From Salminus brasiliensis (Eukaryota; Chordata; Actinopteri; Characiformes; Bryconidae): a stretch of DNA of 64,000 nt. Of this stretch, positions 24,776 to 36,604 are shown in pieces (position 1 is the stretch's first letter; each line of letters opens with the position of its first letter). The notes beneath the pieces are model-generated. The model worked only from the letters and a program-made list of their open reading frames with translations, ran no database searches and was not told the DNA's origin. The translations under genes and the position numbers were made by a program. Location: the NCBI RefSeq assembly GCF_030463535.1, contig NC_132878.1, positions 26,236,425 through 26,300,424 on the forward strand, given 5' to 3'.

Positions 24776-25752
24776 GTGGGAAAAAATAACTTAGAACAGA
24801 TGTCCGTCTCTGTGAAGCAGAAATAGCCTGTGCTGACCTGAGTGCTCCACTTTGCCTTTCTGACCTTTCGAGTTTCTGAGCTTTTTCACAGGTGAGTCTG
24901 TCAGATTAGAAAAAAATAGTTTTGCTGCACACGTCAAAACATTCTCTTATGCTCTCATTTTTCGGTCTCTCTTTCTCCTCTTCTCTCACACACATACACA
25001 CACTCTCTTTCACTCTCTATCAGCGATTGTCTTTGTATTCCTGCAGTCCGAAAGTGAGTGAAGTTCCGGACTGAAAGCATTTTCCGGCTGAAATCAGCAG
25101 GTTTCCTTCTGTGCGCTGCCGCTATTTCAAAATGTCCCAAAGTGACAAAAATATCACCAGGAGACAGCAGTGCAGGACAGGCAAGGGAATGAAGGCATGA
25201 GGAAGAAAGATTTAAAGAAAAAAACTAGATGAGGAAAGAGAGGAGCATCAAAGAGAAAGTTCAGCTGTGGAAATTAACCCCTAAAAATAGACCATGACTC
25301 TTGAACTGAGCGCACTCTTCTGCAAGAATAATCCCCTTGGATCCACTGTGCTAAAACCTTCCGAAATAAACGAAATAAACAATGTGCTAAATTGCCGTTT
25401 CAATTTTTAAAAACTCATACTTGATTACACAGGTTGTTTCTGGGTAATCGACTGTACAAATCCCTCCCCCGCCAGCTACACTGATTTCTCCCCGGAAATT
25501 GAAATTGAGTCGACAAATCAGTGGTGTGGAACACGAGCCAATGTTAATTTGTTAAGAGTTGTTAGCTCTGTGTATGTTTAGCATACCTTGGCCCAGTATC
25601 CCAGACCTAGATTAGGCCTAAGGCTGGAATAAAGACCATTTTCAATTAGTGAATCATTATTCAATCCATGGGAAACCATCTGCTTGAGTTTAGTCAAGGC
25701 CTGTGTTTGTGCTATATGCGCACTGTAACTTTAACATTTGTGCTTTTTGTAC

Positions 25753-25880
25753 CTTTAAAGTTAGGCCTGATGCGAGCGTCATAGCCTGATGTTTTTCCCA
25801 TCAGCTTGTCCAGGAAGTCGGAGGGGGACATAGGCTTCGCTTTACTGCTAGGGGACTTCATCTCTCTACCAGACACAAAC
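25753..25880 (-). CDS. glra4: glra4 exon 2: N-terminal helix of the ligand-binding domain
   Basis: This 128-nt exon encodes FVSGREMK, then [15 protein letters not shown] and [13 protein letters not shown], the conserved start of mature alpha glycine receptor subunits. The acceptor reads ttttcag and the donor gtacaa. Signal-peptide cleavage probably falls near FVSG. The exon starts after two bases of a codon and ends after one base, as in other GLRA genes. Confidence 0.95.
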
Positions 25881-26184
25881 CTGAAAATGGACATGGAGAG
25901 AAAAAATAGGGAGCAATGAGAGACGGATGTGGTAAATGGGTACAGTGCCCTTCCTCCAATCACAAATTCAAGCACAAGAGGTCACTGGAGACACATTAAA
26001 TATGTAAACAGCTTTACATTTCACTGTCTACTTGTGATCAGATCAACAGAGGCTGATATTTATACCAAAAATGAACAGGGACTTATTGGTGTGCTTTTCT
26101 GGGTGGGGAATAGAACCCTAGTCTGCCAGTCTTGCTTGTGGTTTTTAATGTGCCATAAAATATGATCTGTGAAAAATAGACAAA

Positions 26185-26265
26185 AGGGGCTCTCAACTGG
26201 CACAACCGTATCAGAATCATACAAGAGTTCCATCTCCGGTGATGCCACAGCCACCCCTGACCAAG
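26185..26265 (+). mobile_element. SINE head fragment
   Basis: CTCTCAACTGGCACAACCGT and CATCTCCGGTGATGCCACAG match the order of the fragment at 17520. Located 5' of glra4 exon 2 in intron 1. Confidence 0.45.
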
Positions 26266-26599
26266 CATGAGAAGAGCTCTCTGTATCCTTCTATGACTCA
26301 CATTGCTAGCCAGGGTTAGTTAGCTCATGTAACAGAAATAGAAGTTAGTGTTCTTCTCCAAGCGTGTTGAGCTACAGTGACATCATATTAGCAGCAGTTT
26401 GGAAAGATGTGGTGGTGCTTTACATCACAGGGGAAGCACAGGCTAGCCTTCACCTTCCCAACACGGGTAGCATTGTGTGAAGTAGAGTTGGAACTGGTTT
26501 CTACATTGTTTCCTCGCCTCCTAACCAAAAAAGAAAAAGCAAAACAAACAAAAAACCCTCAGGGAAAGTGTCTTGAAATGGATATGCATTGCTAGCCAG

Positions 26600-26765
26600 C
26601 CAGCGCAGCTCCCCAGCTCCGATAATACACCAGCTTACAGACGGCTGTGCTGCCCAAAATCACACTGATGAGATGTGGGAAGAAAGTGCCATCAACCCAC
26701 CCCTGAGAGAGTAAGGCCAATTGTGCTCTCCTAAGCTCCAACTGCTGATGGCAAGCACCATGTTT
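26600..26765 (-). mobile_element. SINE body fragment
   Basis: The minus strand reads GGAGAGCACAATTGGCCTTA, then TCTCAGGGGTGGGTTGATGG and further on GTATTATCGGAGCTGGGGAG, a SINE body I associate with catfish and characin genomes. A related piece is at about 45330-45400. Confidence 0.5.
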
Positions 26766-28061
26766 TAGCTATTTGACATACTTCAGTCCATGTTTATGGA
26801 CAGTGGGTCAGTTCCCATTTACCACGTAAACATGACTATTAGAGGTTAAATTGAACTCTTCCACATGGTTAATGCAATGATTTAGCCATTCATTTTGTTC
26901 CGTTAGTTCCATCTAGTTCTATTAGTTGTTAGCTGCATTAGCCTCTTAGCGCCAGCACAAAACTAAAGAAGCAAACACTTTAAAAACCAAACACGTCTTG
27001 ACTCCATTTGGCTAAAGGGGGAAACTGTGCAAACTGTCCCTTCAAAGATTATACGTGATTGCACCCACTGTACCTCAAACTCCAGATGGCCACTGTGTAT
27101 CTAAACAGACCAACCTGCGCCCCCCTGCCACCCACTCTCATTGCACCCTCTGTCTAGAGCACTCTTCCAGTCCAACACATTAAGAAACCTCAACAGATTC
27201 TAGTCCTAAATTGCAAGTTGTTGTACATGTGAATATTTCATGTGTGACAAGAGGCCCTAAATGATTATAAGAATAACTATAAAGTGCTCTCTCTGTCTTA
27301 CACACTCACACACTCACACACACACAGTGTCACACTCCAGTCAGTTTAAGTCCAGTGAATTTTTCTCCACATTTAGACACATTTCACGCTGGAGCTGTTC
27401 CAGAACAGAAGTGTGCCACGTTTTACTGCCAAAACTATAAAAACAGCCAGACATGTTAACAGCCAACCCAAAGTACAGGTCCCCGTTAATTCATTTTGGC
27501 TTCACGTTTGATTGTCCTACTGGCCCACATTTTTTTTCAGGGCTCGGTCTGACAGTAGCGTGAGCGGTATGTCTCATTAAACCCAAACGGAATGAGTATT
27601 TCTGGATGCAGTATTTTTTTCTTCCCTTTTCTGTTCATTGACAGCAAAAATATGAATCTGGACAGTGCTGTCTCTGTGTGTCAACTTCATCATTTACAGA
27701 GAACTAAAAGTGCACCACACACACACACACGCATGCATGGACACACTCAGACACATAAACGGACACATAGCCATTCAAGAATAAATAAAGTGCACTCCCA
27801 CACATCAGCATGCCTTTACACACACTATACATACTATAGGTATATACACTGTAACTGTCCCAAAAAAAACCCCCCAAAAAACCCAAAATGGCAAGTTGAT
27901 CTGCTGATCTTTTTACAAGGAGATGTAATAATGAATTAACTATTAGTAGCTACTTAATGGTTAAAAAAACGTTCAATCGAAGTCAATGTAAAAAGGTATT
28001 ATTTCAGGTCACTTTGGAGCATTTCTATTGCTCCACTCATCATAAGATCTTGACACACTGC

Positions 28062-28105
<44 letters not shown>

Positions 28106-28329
28106 CATACATATACACACTATATATACACACACATTTTCTATAGACACACCCATAAAGATACAAACAGGTGATATACAGTACAACTCTGCATGCACAT
28201 ACACAAACAAACACACTCACACACAGACACACATTCCTGGCATACTGGGGATTTCCATACACATACTCTCCATGCAGAAATAAACACTCCTGTAAATCCC
28301 ACAGTTTCAAATGGCAAACAGATGTTTAC

Positions 28330-28397
28330 CTGAGGACTCCTCCACACAGCCACAGCAAAAGCCAAATCCACCAAGTCTTCCACACGTGTGTAAACAT
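28330..28397 (-). CDS. glra4: glra4 exon 1: start codon and signal peptide
   Basis: The ATG (complement of 28395-28397, A at -3) opens a reading frame starting MFTHVWKTWW and continuing through a Trp/Leu-rich hydrophobic stretch (IWLLLWLCGGVL), a good signal peptide. It ends CTCAG followed by gtaaac, leaving two bases that are completed by the first G of exon 2. The phase match, the hydrophobic core and the position upstream of exon 2 decided this start. An N-terminus this short has no database support here, so it is inferred from sequence logic alone. Confidence 0.85.
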
Positions 28398-28407
28398 TCT
28401 TAATCCT

Positions 28408-28446
28408 TCTCTCTCTCTCTCCCTCTCTCTCTCTCTTTTTCTCTCT
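28408..28446. repeat. (CT)n tract immediately upstream of glra4 start
   Basis: In transcript sense a GA-rich purine run ending about 11 nt before the glra4 ATG, so it would lie in the 5' UTR or core promoter. Confidence 0.9.
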
Positions 28447-28559
28447 GTGCTCTGAAGTGGTCTGTGATGTTCTCCGAAGTGCTCACACACTCACCCACCC
28501 CTCTCCTCCCACACGGCAGGACTCAGCAACCACATCAGGCATTCAGATAAGTTTTCAAC

Positions 28560-28806
28560 TCTGAATGTAGGAATCTCTCTCTCTCTCTCTCTACTCTTAT
28601 TCTGTTCTCTGGGTATTTCAATATCTGCCTCTTCTTTTCTATTTTGCTCTCTTGCTATTTACTCACATTAATCTCTTTCCTCTCATCCTTTTTCTCTTAA
28701 TTTCACTCTCTATTTTCTCTCTCTCTCTGGTTCTGATTCTCTCCTCATGTCTTGCTCTAATCTCTCTGTCTCTACTTCTTCCTCTTTTTCTTTTCTCCAT
28801 CATACT

Positions 28807-28852
<46 letters not shown>

Positions 28853-28945
28853 TTTTTCTCTCACTGGACACATGCTAGCCCGAGGAGCCGGAGCAGACAC
28901 AAAAGCTGTGTGTGTGTATGTGTGTGTGTGTGTGAGAGAGAGACA
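28560..28945. repeat. CT-rich region with (CT)n and (TG)n cores
   Basis: Pyrimidine-rich on the plus strand, pure CT at 28808-28850 and TG at 28907-28934. Upstream flank of glra4; no gene. Confidence 0.9.
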
Positions 28946-29033
28946 TAGAGAGGGAAAGATGGGCAGCTGGGTGAGTGATGTGCTTAAAGATGTTTATGGA
29001 AATATAACTGTAATATGGGCATCAGAAACACAC

Positions 29034-29490
29034 TGTCATCATGATCACCACCACCATCATCATGATTAGCATCCTCATAATCATAATCATCATTACATCA
29101 CCACTATCATGATCAAAATGATCATTATAATGACCATCATCATTATTATTGATGGTCATTATAATGCATTATTACATAATTGCAATCAAAATGACCATTA
29201 TTATAATCACATTTGCCATCATCACCATTATTATGATCTTATTATCATTATAATTATTATCATAATTACATCATGATTTTCATCATTATGATCATCATCG
29301 AAATAACCCCTATTATCCTATCATCACCATCATTACCATCATAATCGCTGTCATAATCGTTATTCTAATCATAATCACCATCATCATCACTATGACCATC
29401 ATCTTCACAGCATCATTACAGTTATCATTATCATCATTATGAACATCATCACCATCTCCATTACCATCATTAACATCATCACCATTACTG
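29034..29490. repeat. CAT/ATT/ATC trinucleotide satellite
   Basis: About 450 nt of interrupted CAT, ATC and ATT words. It contains a perfect 17-bp inverted repeat (29123-29139 with 29150-29166). Followed to 29690 by TCT-rich sequence. Confidence 0.9.
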
Positions 29491-29939
29491 TAATATGTGT
29501 AATACTCTCATTCGCATATTTCTTTCTCTCGTCCCTTTTTCCATCTTTCTCTGTTTCTCTTACTTTTCTATTCTCCTATCCATCTCTTGTTCTATCACCC
29601 CTCTATCTATCTTACTCATTCTCTCCTCTCCCTCGCCCCACTTTCTCTCATTCGTCTCTGTATGGTTCTGCTCTCCTGCTTGTGTTCTGTTATTTGAAGG
29701 CTGATTCTGTAGTGAGCTGATTGCAGGTTCTTTTAGCTAATTGAGCGTCTGTGTGGTGTGAAAATCCTGATTCAGCTTCCTTCCTAGAGGGCAAAACAGG
29801 CTTCCCTGCATGAAGTAGAAATCAGATAATAAATCTGAGCTGATTTTATCAGAATCAGCAAACACTTTATTTGCATTTGCATCATCATTATGTGATCACA
29901 ATATTGCACCGCCAGCCAGTGAACCGCACTGATTTATGT

Positions 29940-30290
29940 GTACATAATAATATACACCAGTGAGCCAAAACATTAACATTAGATGAAGCACATAACGTTG
30001 ATTATCCCATAACAACAGCATATGTCAAGGTCTGGGATGCATGTTAGACAGAAAGTGAACTTGCAGTTGATGTGTTGGATGCAGGAGAAATGGTCAGACC
30101 TTGGTTATGTCTGTACGAGTGGATCAGAGCATCTCCAAAACGACAAGGACTGTGGGGGGCTCCCGGTCAGCTGTGGTGGGTAACTATTGATGGTGGTGCA
30201 AAGAGGGACAATTCAAAAACCGATGACTGGGATCATGATGTGTGACAGAAGGGCTATTGTGGCACAAGAAAACTGTGCCAAGTAAATATC
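29940..30290 (+). mobile_element. Tc1-like element fragment
   Basis: Landmarks GGTCTGGGATGCATGTTAGA, GAGTGGATCAGAGCATCTCC, GGCTCCCGGTCAGCTGTGGT and AGAAGGGCTATTGTGGCACA belong to the same transposase N-terminal block as 13375-13625. Degenerate. Confidence 0.65.
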
Positions 30291-30299
30291 ATTTTCTAA

Positions 30300-31425
30300 C
30301 ACAGTGCGTTAGCATGTTGCATTTGCATTTGGTAGCTTTTCACAGGAAGTTTCAAAATGAAGTCTGAAGAAGTGCTGATGCAAGTGAGGGAGGTCATCAA
30401 GAGTCCATCAAGAGCAAAAAAAACAAACCAAAAAATTATCAGAGACAAAAAGACAGGATCATTGTGGAATTCTTTGGTGAGTTGTTCCAGGGAATAGTTT
30501 GGGGAATACCGCAATGTGGTGAGACACAGTGAGAGAAGATATTTTATTATATTCCAAGTATATGAAGATTAAGAGCCTCATGAATTGAATGCAGTAGAGA
30601 CACATCGATCGTCCAAACAGGTTAAAACTGTGCACACAGCAGAGCAAAGGCATATACTACTGTTCAAAGAGCGTTCCTAATGCAAAGTGACCTGGGAGAG
30701 TACACACACACACACATGCCCAGCCCGGCCATGTCGCTGTCTCAGAGCAGATGGTGAGTTTAAGGTGTCTCTGTGGAATCAGGGTTGGATGTATATTTCA
30801 TGTTGCCTTCAGACTTGAGGCTTAAAGAGGGGGCGGAGGTAGAATGAGATTGAAGGAGGAGACTTCCAACAGCTAGTTGTTTCAGAAAGAGACCCTTTCT
30901 GTTAGCAGATCATGAGACCCTACACATCAGTTTATTTTCCCAGCACATTCTCTTATCAACCCTTTAACACAGAAAGGCTTTTTACACACTAAGGCCTATT
31001 TTTCAGTAACCACAGGGGCTTCTAGAGAAACTGGAGGGGCTATTCTTTAGTAATAGAAGTTTAGTGAGTACACTTTTGGGCCACCAGCAGTCTATAGGCT
31101 TTTTAAGGGGTCAGATCTACTGAATCTGTAGCACACCATTGGTTTTGCACACACAGTCAGCAAGTAGCTCACTGTAACATAAGCCAGTGAGCAGGCGTTG
31201 AATTCCACTTAGCTATAATGTTTAACTCACCAAACCACACAGCAAAAGCGACCTGTGTTGAGTTCATTGTTTTACCTGCATTTTTACACATATTTACATT
31301 TTACTTATAACTTTTTATACTTTATAATTTTACACTCACTGACCACTGACTTTAAGTTTATTAGGGTTTATTCTAATGTTATATAGACTTTTACACTAAA
31401 CACACTCACTGACCACTGACTTTAT
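30300..31425. other. Intergenic, nothing recognised
   Basis: Between glra4 and aifm1. Only a short CA run near 30700 and A/T-rich sequence; no exon with recognisable homology. Confidence 0.6.
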
Positions 31426-31426
31426 G

Positions 31427-31586
31427 TTTGTGTGTGTGTGTGTAGAGTCAATGCAAGTAACTAGGCCAGGGCCAGTGTTAATTTTAATGTGAGTGGACTG
31501 ATGCGGTCTGTGGAATGATTCTAACTGATGCAAATTAGGTCCAATTTCAGCCAGTTAAGCCTCTGCTCAGACTACACACACACTGT
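31427..31586 (+). repeat. Duplicated segment, copy A
   Basis: A TG run, then AGGCCAGGGCCAGTGTTAAT, CAACTGATGCA-like, and CAATTTCAGCCA to a CA run. The same order recurs at 32718-32881. The CA/TG ends are part of the unit. Confidence 0.8.
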
Positions 31587-31599
31587 ATCCAGATACGGA

Positions 31600-32420
31600 A
31601 AACACATACTAGAATGATCTGATTGTAATCCAGTCACTGCCTCCTGGGTCCTGGCTTTTTATGTGGTCACGTAATCTGACAGTCAATAAAAAGCATGTTA
31701 ATGCAAGGCAAGGTTCACACAGCAGGTAAAATTTGGCCCAAATCTGATTTTTTGTTTTCACATTTGTCACAAATGTTATATCTGTGTGGAAAAGTAAATG
31801 GCAAAAAACACACTGAATCTGACAGTTCCACTTGTGTGGTACCACTAATGTGGTATTGATATCCGCAATGCGACTCAGTCTGAACAGCCAGATCGAAATT
31901 CATGCAACGTTTATCACAATCCAGCTTGGCCAGGAAAACAAAGAGCTACAAAGTTTTAAGAAACCAAAGATGCAAACCAAATAAGTGACCATGGCCGAAT
32001 AACGTGCCCTTTTTACAGCACGCTCAAACACATTTGCGACGATAAGCCCGGCAACTGGAATTCCATGATAGCCCCAGTGATGCTGGCAAAGATGAATCTT
32101 AAAGTTTATGGGTGCACATGCTCACCAGTTTAGGAGCGTGAACTGTTTAGATGCATATCGGATAAAGGTCACATTAAAAAAGATTTCAAAATCAGACTTA
32201 TGGCCTAAGGGCGTATTTACACCGGCATTAACTTGCCTTTTTGTTATCGGATCACATTGGGATGCCAAAGCCAGATGTAAACACCCCATCGCACATTGTG
32301 AATGGATTTCGATCGGCTCACTCAAACCACGTTTAGATTTGGACAGAGTTGCGTCAGATTCTGTCAGACATGATGAAATAGACCTGTCAACAACAATAAA
32401 AAAAACGTTAATGCAAGTAA
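31600..32420. mobile_element. Non-autonomous DNA transposon remnants
   Basis: GGCGTATTTACACCGGCATT (about 32210) and CATCGCACATTGTG-like and GATCACATTGGGATGCCAAA blocks resemble the 'GTTTACACCTGGCATTAACATG' family of fish hAT-type MITEs. More than one decayed piece is likely. The long minus-strand open frame across it is not a gene. Confidence 0.45.
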
Positions 32421-32717
32421 TTATTACTGTGGACCTTTGACTTTTCTCTCCCTCTTGCTCTCTCTTCCTGACGTATGTGTGCTTATTTACTAGTAGACAA
32501 TGGCAGTATTGCAGAATAACATGTTGATTTTGATTGGCTGTAACTGAGAGCATGTGTACCACAGTGATAAAGAGAGCATGTGACTGCACATGTTTGCAGA
32601 TAATTTGCATATCCAAAGATGGAATTTGGCCTTAAGGAAAAGGAATAAAAACTTTAGTTGGGTTTAATTAGGATTAATATCACAATATTACAGTGATACT
32701 CATGTAGGACTATGATG

Positions 32718-32881
32718 CTGTGTGTGTGTGTAGAGTCAGTGTAAGTAACTAGGCCAGGGCCAGTGTTAATTCTAATGCGAGCGTTGCTTTTTTGGAGTGA
32801 TTCCAACTGATGCATATCAGGCCCAATTTCAGCCAATTACAACTCTGCTCAGACCACGCACACACACACACACACACACAC
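32718..32881 (+). repeat. Duplicated segment, copy B
   Basis: Second copy of 31427-31586, same orientation, about 1.29 kb downstream, with substitutions and a small replacement in the middle. Confidence 0.8.
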
Positions 32882-32884
32882 AGG

Positions 32885-34855
32885 CTACATGCATGTGCAT
32901 CTCTACACCCACATATGTCAGTTCATAAGCCACAGAGAGACGTATGTACATGTAAGTCATACAAAGGCATGCATACATAAATATACATATACATATTTCA
33001 TCTGGTATTTGCTTTATAGTGTGAGTAGACCAAGTATGTGTGTGTGTATGCTGGGGTCAGTGATGTTCACATGCTTGAGTGAATTCTGCAGCAGTGTGTG
33101 TGTGAGTGCTTTTCTCTCATTCTTCAACCCAGAATCTCTGCACAGTTTTGACACAGCAGTTCCAGAGCTGCTCAGAACACACACACACACATACATATTG
33201 GCCCCCTCAGTGACCTAAATGGATGGATGCACTCCCACCCACACACACACTATAGCAGTGTGTATGAAGAACAGTAGAGCATGGCCTTGTTAAGGTCAAA
33301 GAGGTCAATTCCTACTGGTTTTGCTTTTGGGGCATCACATTAAACCCACTATGAAGAGATGGAGATGCAGCTTCTCAGTATACATTATTAGGGGAACCGC
33401 TGTGTGTCTTGCCGCAAGAGTACACTTAAAGCAAGAAATCTAATTTGCACCTAAATGCAGTCACATGGCCAGGACATGTTTAGTATATGGCATTTGCTTT
33501 ATAAGTCTTGTGCTGTATAATGGAAGCAATGGACACTAGCTTGTACACAAGCATCAGGAAAAAAATGGTAATTATTGTTAATAAAAAAAAAAAGATTTTT
33601 AATAAAGTGTTGATTTTTGTGTTTTCAGATGTGAGAAGGGTGGTCTAGAAGTGGAATACTGTCAGATGTTTAATTGCGGAGGAGATGCCACCGTTCAGTA
33701 TAGCCTTATGTGCATATTTAGCATTGCAAACACAGCAAAGCATCAGAAGTAAACAGTCTGATTTGTTGTAGTTCGTAGCTATATATTCATCATAAAACAA
33801 AATAGGTTATATGGCTCCCTTAGGGACTTACTGGAAACCAAAATGTAAAACTACAAAAAAACGCAAGTGGTGTCCAAAATGTGCTTCTTTAGTTTTGCAC
33901 TTGAGCTATGACACTAATGTAGCTAACAAGTAATGGAAGCTAATAATCCACCAATTAGCACGGTGCAACCAGCAGCCATGTGGAGTTGTTCAGTAATTTT
34001 GTTATAGACTTGCAATAAACATGGACATTAGCATAGCTAAAAACAGTAATAGCAGCCTACTTTTATCTATTTTAATGTCACATTAAGAGAGACACAGCTG
34101 GAGGGAATGGATTTGGTTCCTAATATACACATACAGTACCCATGGCTGTTTTCCATATGGCATCCGTCTTCATACTCCTGTGCCAAAATAATGCTCAAAG
34201 AGAGAGAGAGGGAGAGAGGGGGGGGAGAGAGCACAGAAAAGGCGCTCCTAGAGTACATAAGTGTCACAGGAAAACTGAGTCACTCCATACGATTGGTGCC
34301 AATTGGACAGGCACACTACACTTTTTATGTATAGGCTACACATGTATATACAGTGGCATCCCCATCCCCATTTTCTTAGTGTGAATAGTTAGTGAGAAGG
34401 AAATCTTTAAAAAGCAATTGCAAAATTGTAGAGTGAAACCGGAATCCAATCCAAGCACAATCTACAAGGTATTTTAGCTCTCAGACAACTTTATCATGGT
34501 CTCACACCTTAATTAGCCTAATAGGGCAATCGTTTTTTTCACAGTCATGGTTAGGAAAGGTCAGGTGACTTTTCAAACACTGCCCCAACAATCAGCAGCC
34601 ATGGGCTCCTTCAAACAGCTGCCTAACACTCTGAAAAGACAACCATCCAGGCTTTTTTAACGTCCTGGCATCAAAATACAAATCTCTCCTGGGTGTCTGA
34701 ATGGCAGAGTCGCCTGTTGTCTTGAAAAGCAGACTAACAAACCCATCTCTTCCAAGAGTACTTAGGCAAAGTGTAGTGTGTGTTGAGTTGTGGTCTCCTT
34801 ACAGACGTTTGTATTTAGTAGTAGCTTAGAGATATTTTGAATCCTAGCCCATACA
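32885..34855. other. Intergenic, nothing recognised
   Basis: Short TG/CA runs (33036, 33178, 33240) and one GA run (34197-34230) only. No exon or RNA gene identified. Confidence 0.6.
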
Positions 34856-34859
34856 AATC

Positions 34860-35525
34860 AGAGGTGTCAAGTAACGTAGTACAAATACTTTGTTACTTTA
34901 CTTAAGTATAAATTTTGCTTATCTATACTTTACTGTAGTAATTATTTTTCAGCTGACTTTTTACTTTAACTCCTTACATTTTCACTCAATTATCTGTATT
35001 TTCTACTCCTTACATTTTAAAAAATAGCCTAATTTTTCTATTTCCTTTTGGTTTGTTTTCATTCCGGGTCGCCAACTTTCAAAAAAACAAACAAAAAACC
35101 CTATCCAGATGAATCATCAGGAAAGTGTGAATTTGATTTTGGTTGGATGAGGATAAATATAAAGGTTATTGATAACATGCCTCTGAGGTTTGACTTTTTG
35201 CACCATTACAATACTTATAGACAACTACTCATCATATTTTCCGCTCCAAGAAACACGCTAATGCTCAATAGTGCACATAGATACTCCTTTAATATATTTG
35301 ACATTACTAAAATGCATTCATTTTCAATGGGCATATATGCAGCTGAAACAGGTCCTAGTGCATCCCAACATTTTTCAACATTAACATTTTAATAGAACAT
35401 TCTGTCACTATGCTTTTAGAGAATTGTTTTTTGGAGAGGTGGGGTAGTGCACTTGTCTTTTTAAACCCTAGTATCTACACTTCTACCTGAGTAATGAATG
35501 TCAATACTTTTGACACCTTTGATAC
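34860..35525 (+). mobile_element. Non-autonomous DNA transposon (hAT-like), about 660 bp
   Basis: The left end reads GAGGTGTCAAGTAACGTAGT and the right end AATACTTTTGACACCTTTGA, forming imperfect inverted termini (GGTGTCAA / TTGACACC). Sub-terminal ACTTAAGTATA, TACTTTACT and CTACTCCTTACATTTTA words are typical of a frequent fish hAT MITE. The 114-codon open frame inside has no recognised domain. Confidence 0.7.
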
Positions 35526-35869
35526 AAACTAGCTAAGGGTATTTTCTGAGTAAGAGCATCCACTCAATGCCTTAAATGTAAATGTAAAATAATTTAATCG
35601 ATGCCCTCAAGGCAAGCGATATCTATAAAAAGATAGCAAAACGTTTTCATCTTGCTGCTTCTTCAGTTCATAAAATAATTAACAGTCACTGAGGAGGTCA
35701 AGTTGGGGCCTGGAAGACCAAAGATTGCCTATGGGATTCCTAGAAAAGCTAATCCAAATCTAGTTTGACTGCAAAAGACAGTCAGGGAGATTTAGCAGAC
35801 TCTGGAACAATGGGGCACTGTTCTACTATGCAGCAAAACCTGCACAAATATAAACTTCATAAAAAAAGT

Positions 35870-36600
35870 CTTTATTTTTAAACGAAGCAATCAAGGTGTG
35901 ACTAAAGTGTAGACTTTCAAGCTTTAATTCAACAGGTTTTAACCATTTAGGTTAAGTCCCTGAATTATCACAGGCTCAAAAGTAATTGGACAAACTAACA
36001 AATTAATATATGCAATTGGTATTAATACTTTAGGCAAATTCTTTGCAGTCAATGACTGCCTGAAGTCTGAAACCCACAGACTTCACCAAATGCTTCCTGC
36101 CCCTGAGATGCTTTGCTAGGTCTTTACTGCAGCCTCCTTCAGCTACTGCTTGTTTTGTGGTTCTTTCTGCCTGCAGTTAAGTCAGTAAGTGAAAAAGCTG
36201 CTTAGCTGGATTGAGTGACTCAGCCTTTTAAGAACATACCATTTTATTGGGAGGCTTTGGCAATATGTTTTGGGTCGTTATTCATTTGTACAGTACCATC
36301 CTATCACTTTATCTGAGCTGATAGCAGCTCTGTACACAGAAATCGTCCTGCATCTTCTGTCAGCAGTAATTTAATCAATACACACCAGTGACCCAGTTCC
36401 ACTGACAGCTACACATGCCCATGCAATGACAATGGCTGGACCGTTTTAGACAGTTGATGTGGAATACTTCAGATTAAAAATGCTTCCTTTTCCTCTCTGT
36501 ATTCAAGTTAATCTGGAGTTCATCTGGCCTAAGAATCTTGTTTTAGAACTGAGAACGCTTTTTAAGAGGATTCCTCTAGACTTGATACACCAAGTACATA
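35870..36600 (-). mobile_element. Decayed Tc1-like element
   Basis: On the minus strand it matches the 3' half of the element at 11230-12835. Shared landmarks (plus sense here) are AAAGTGTAGACTTTCAAGCT and AGGCTCAAAAGTAATTGGAC, the reverse of the corresponding sequence near 12600-12750. Degenerate. Confidence 0.65.
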
Positions 36601-36604
36601 AAGG

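Larger units (their letters stand above)
25881..28329 (-). other. glra4 intron 1
   Basis: About 2.4 kb with SINE pieces and (CA)n, (TA)n(TG)n runs (28062-28105). Nothing exon-like beyond exon 1 and exon 2 at its ends. Confidence 0.65.

Noticed and set aside
32122-32616. 164-codon minus-strand open frame, the longest in the window
   Set aside because: It overlaps a transposon-like segment and has no recognisable domain, splice context or family; I see no support for a gene.
35048-35392. 114-codon plus-strand frame
   Set aside because: Lies inside a non-autonomous DNA transposon with clear inverted ends; no domain recognised.
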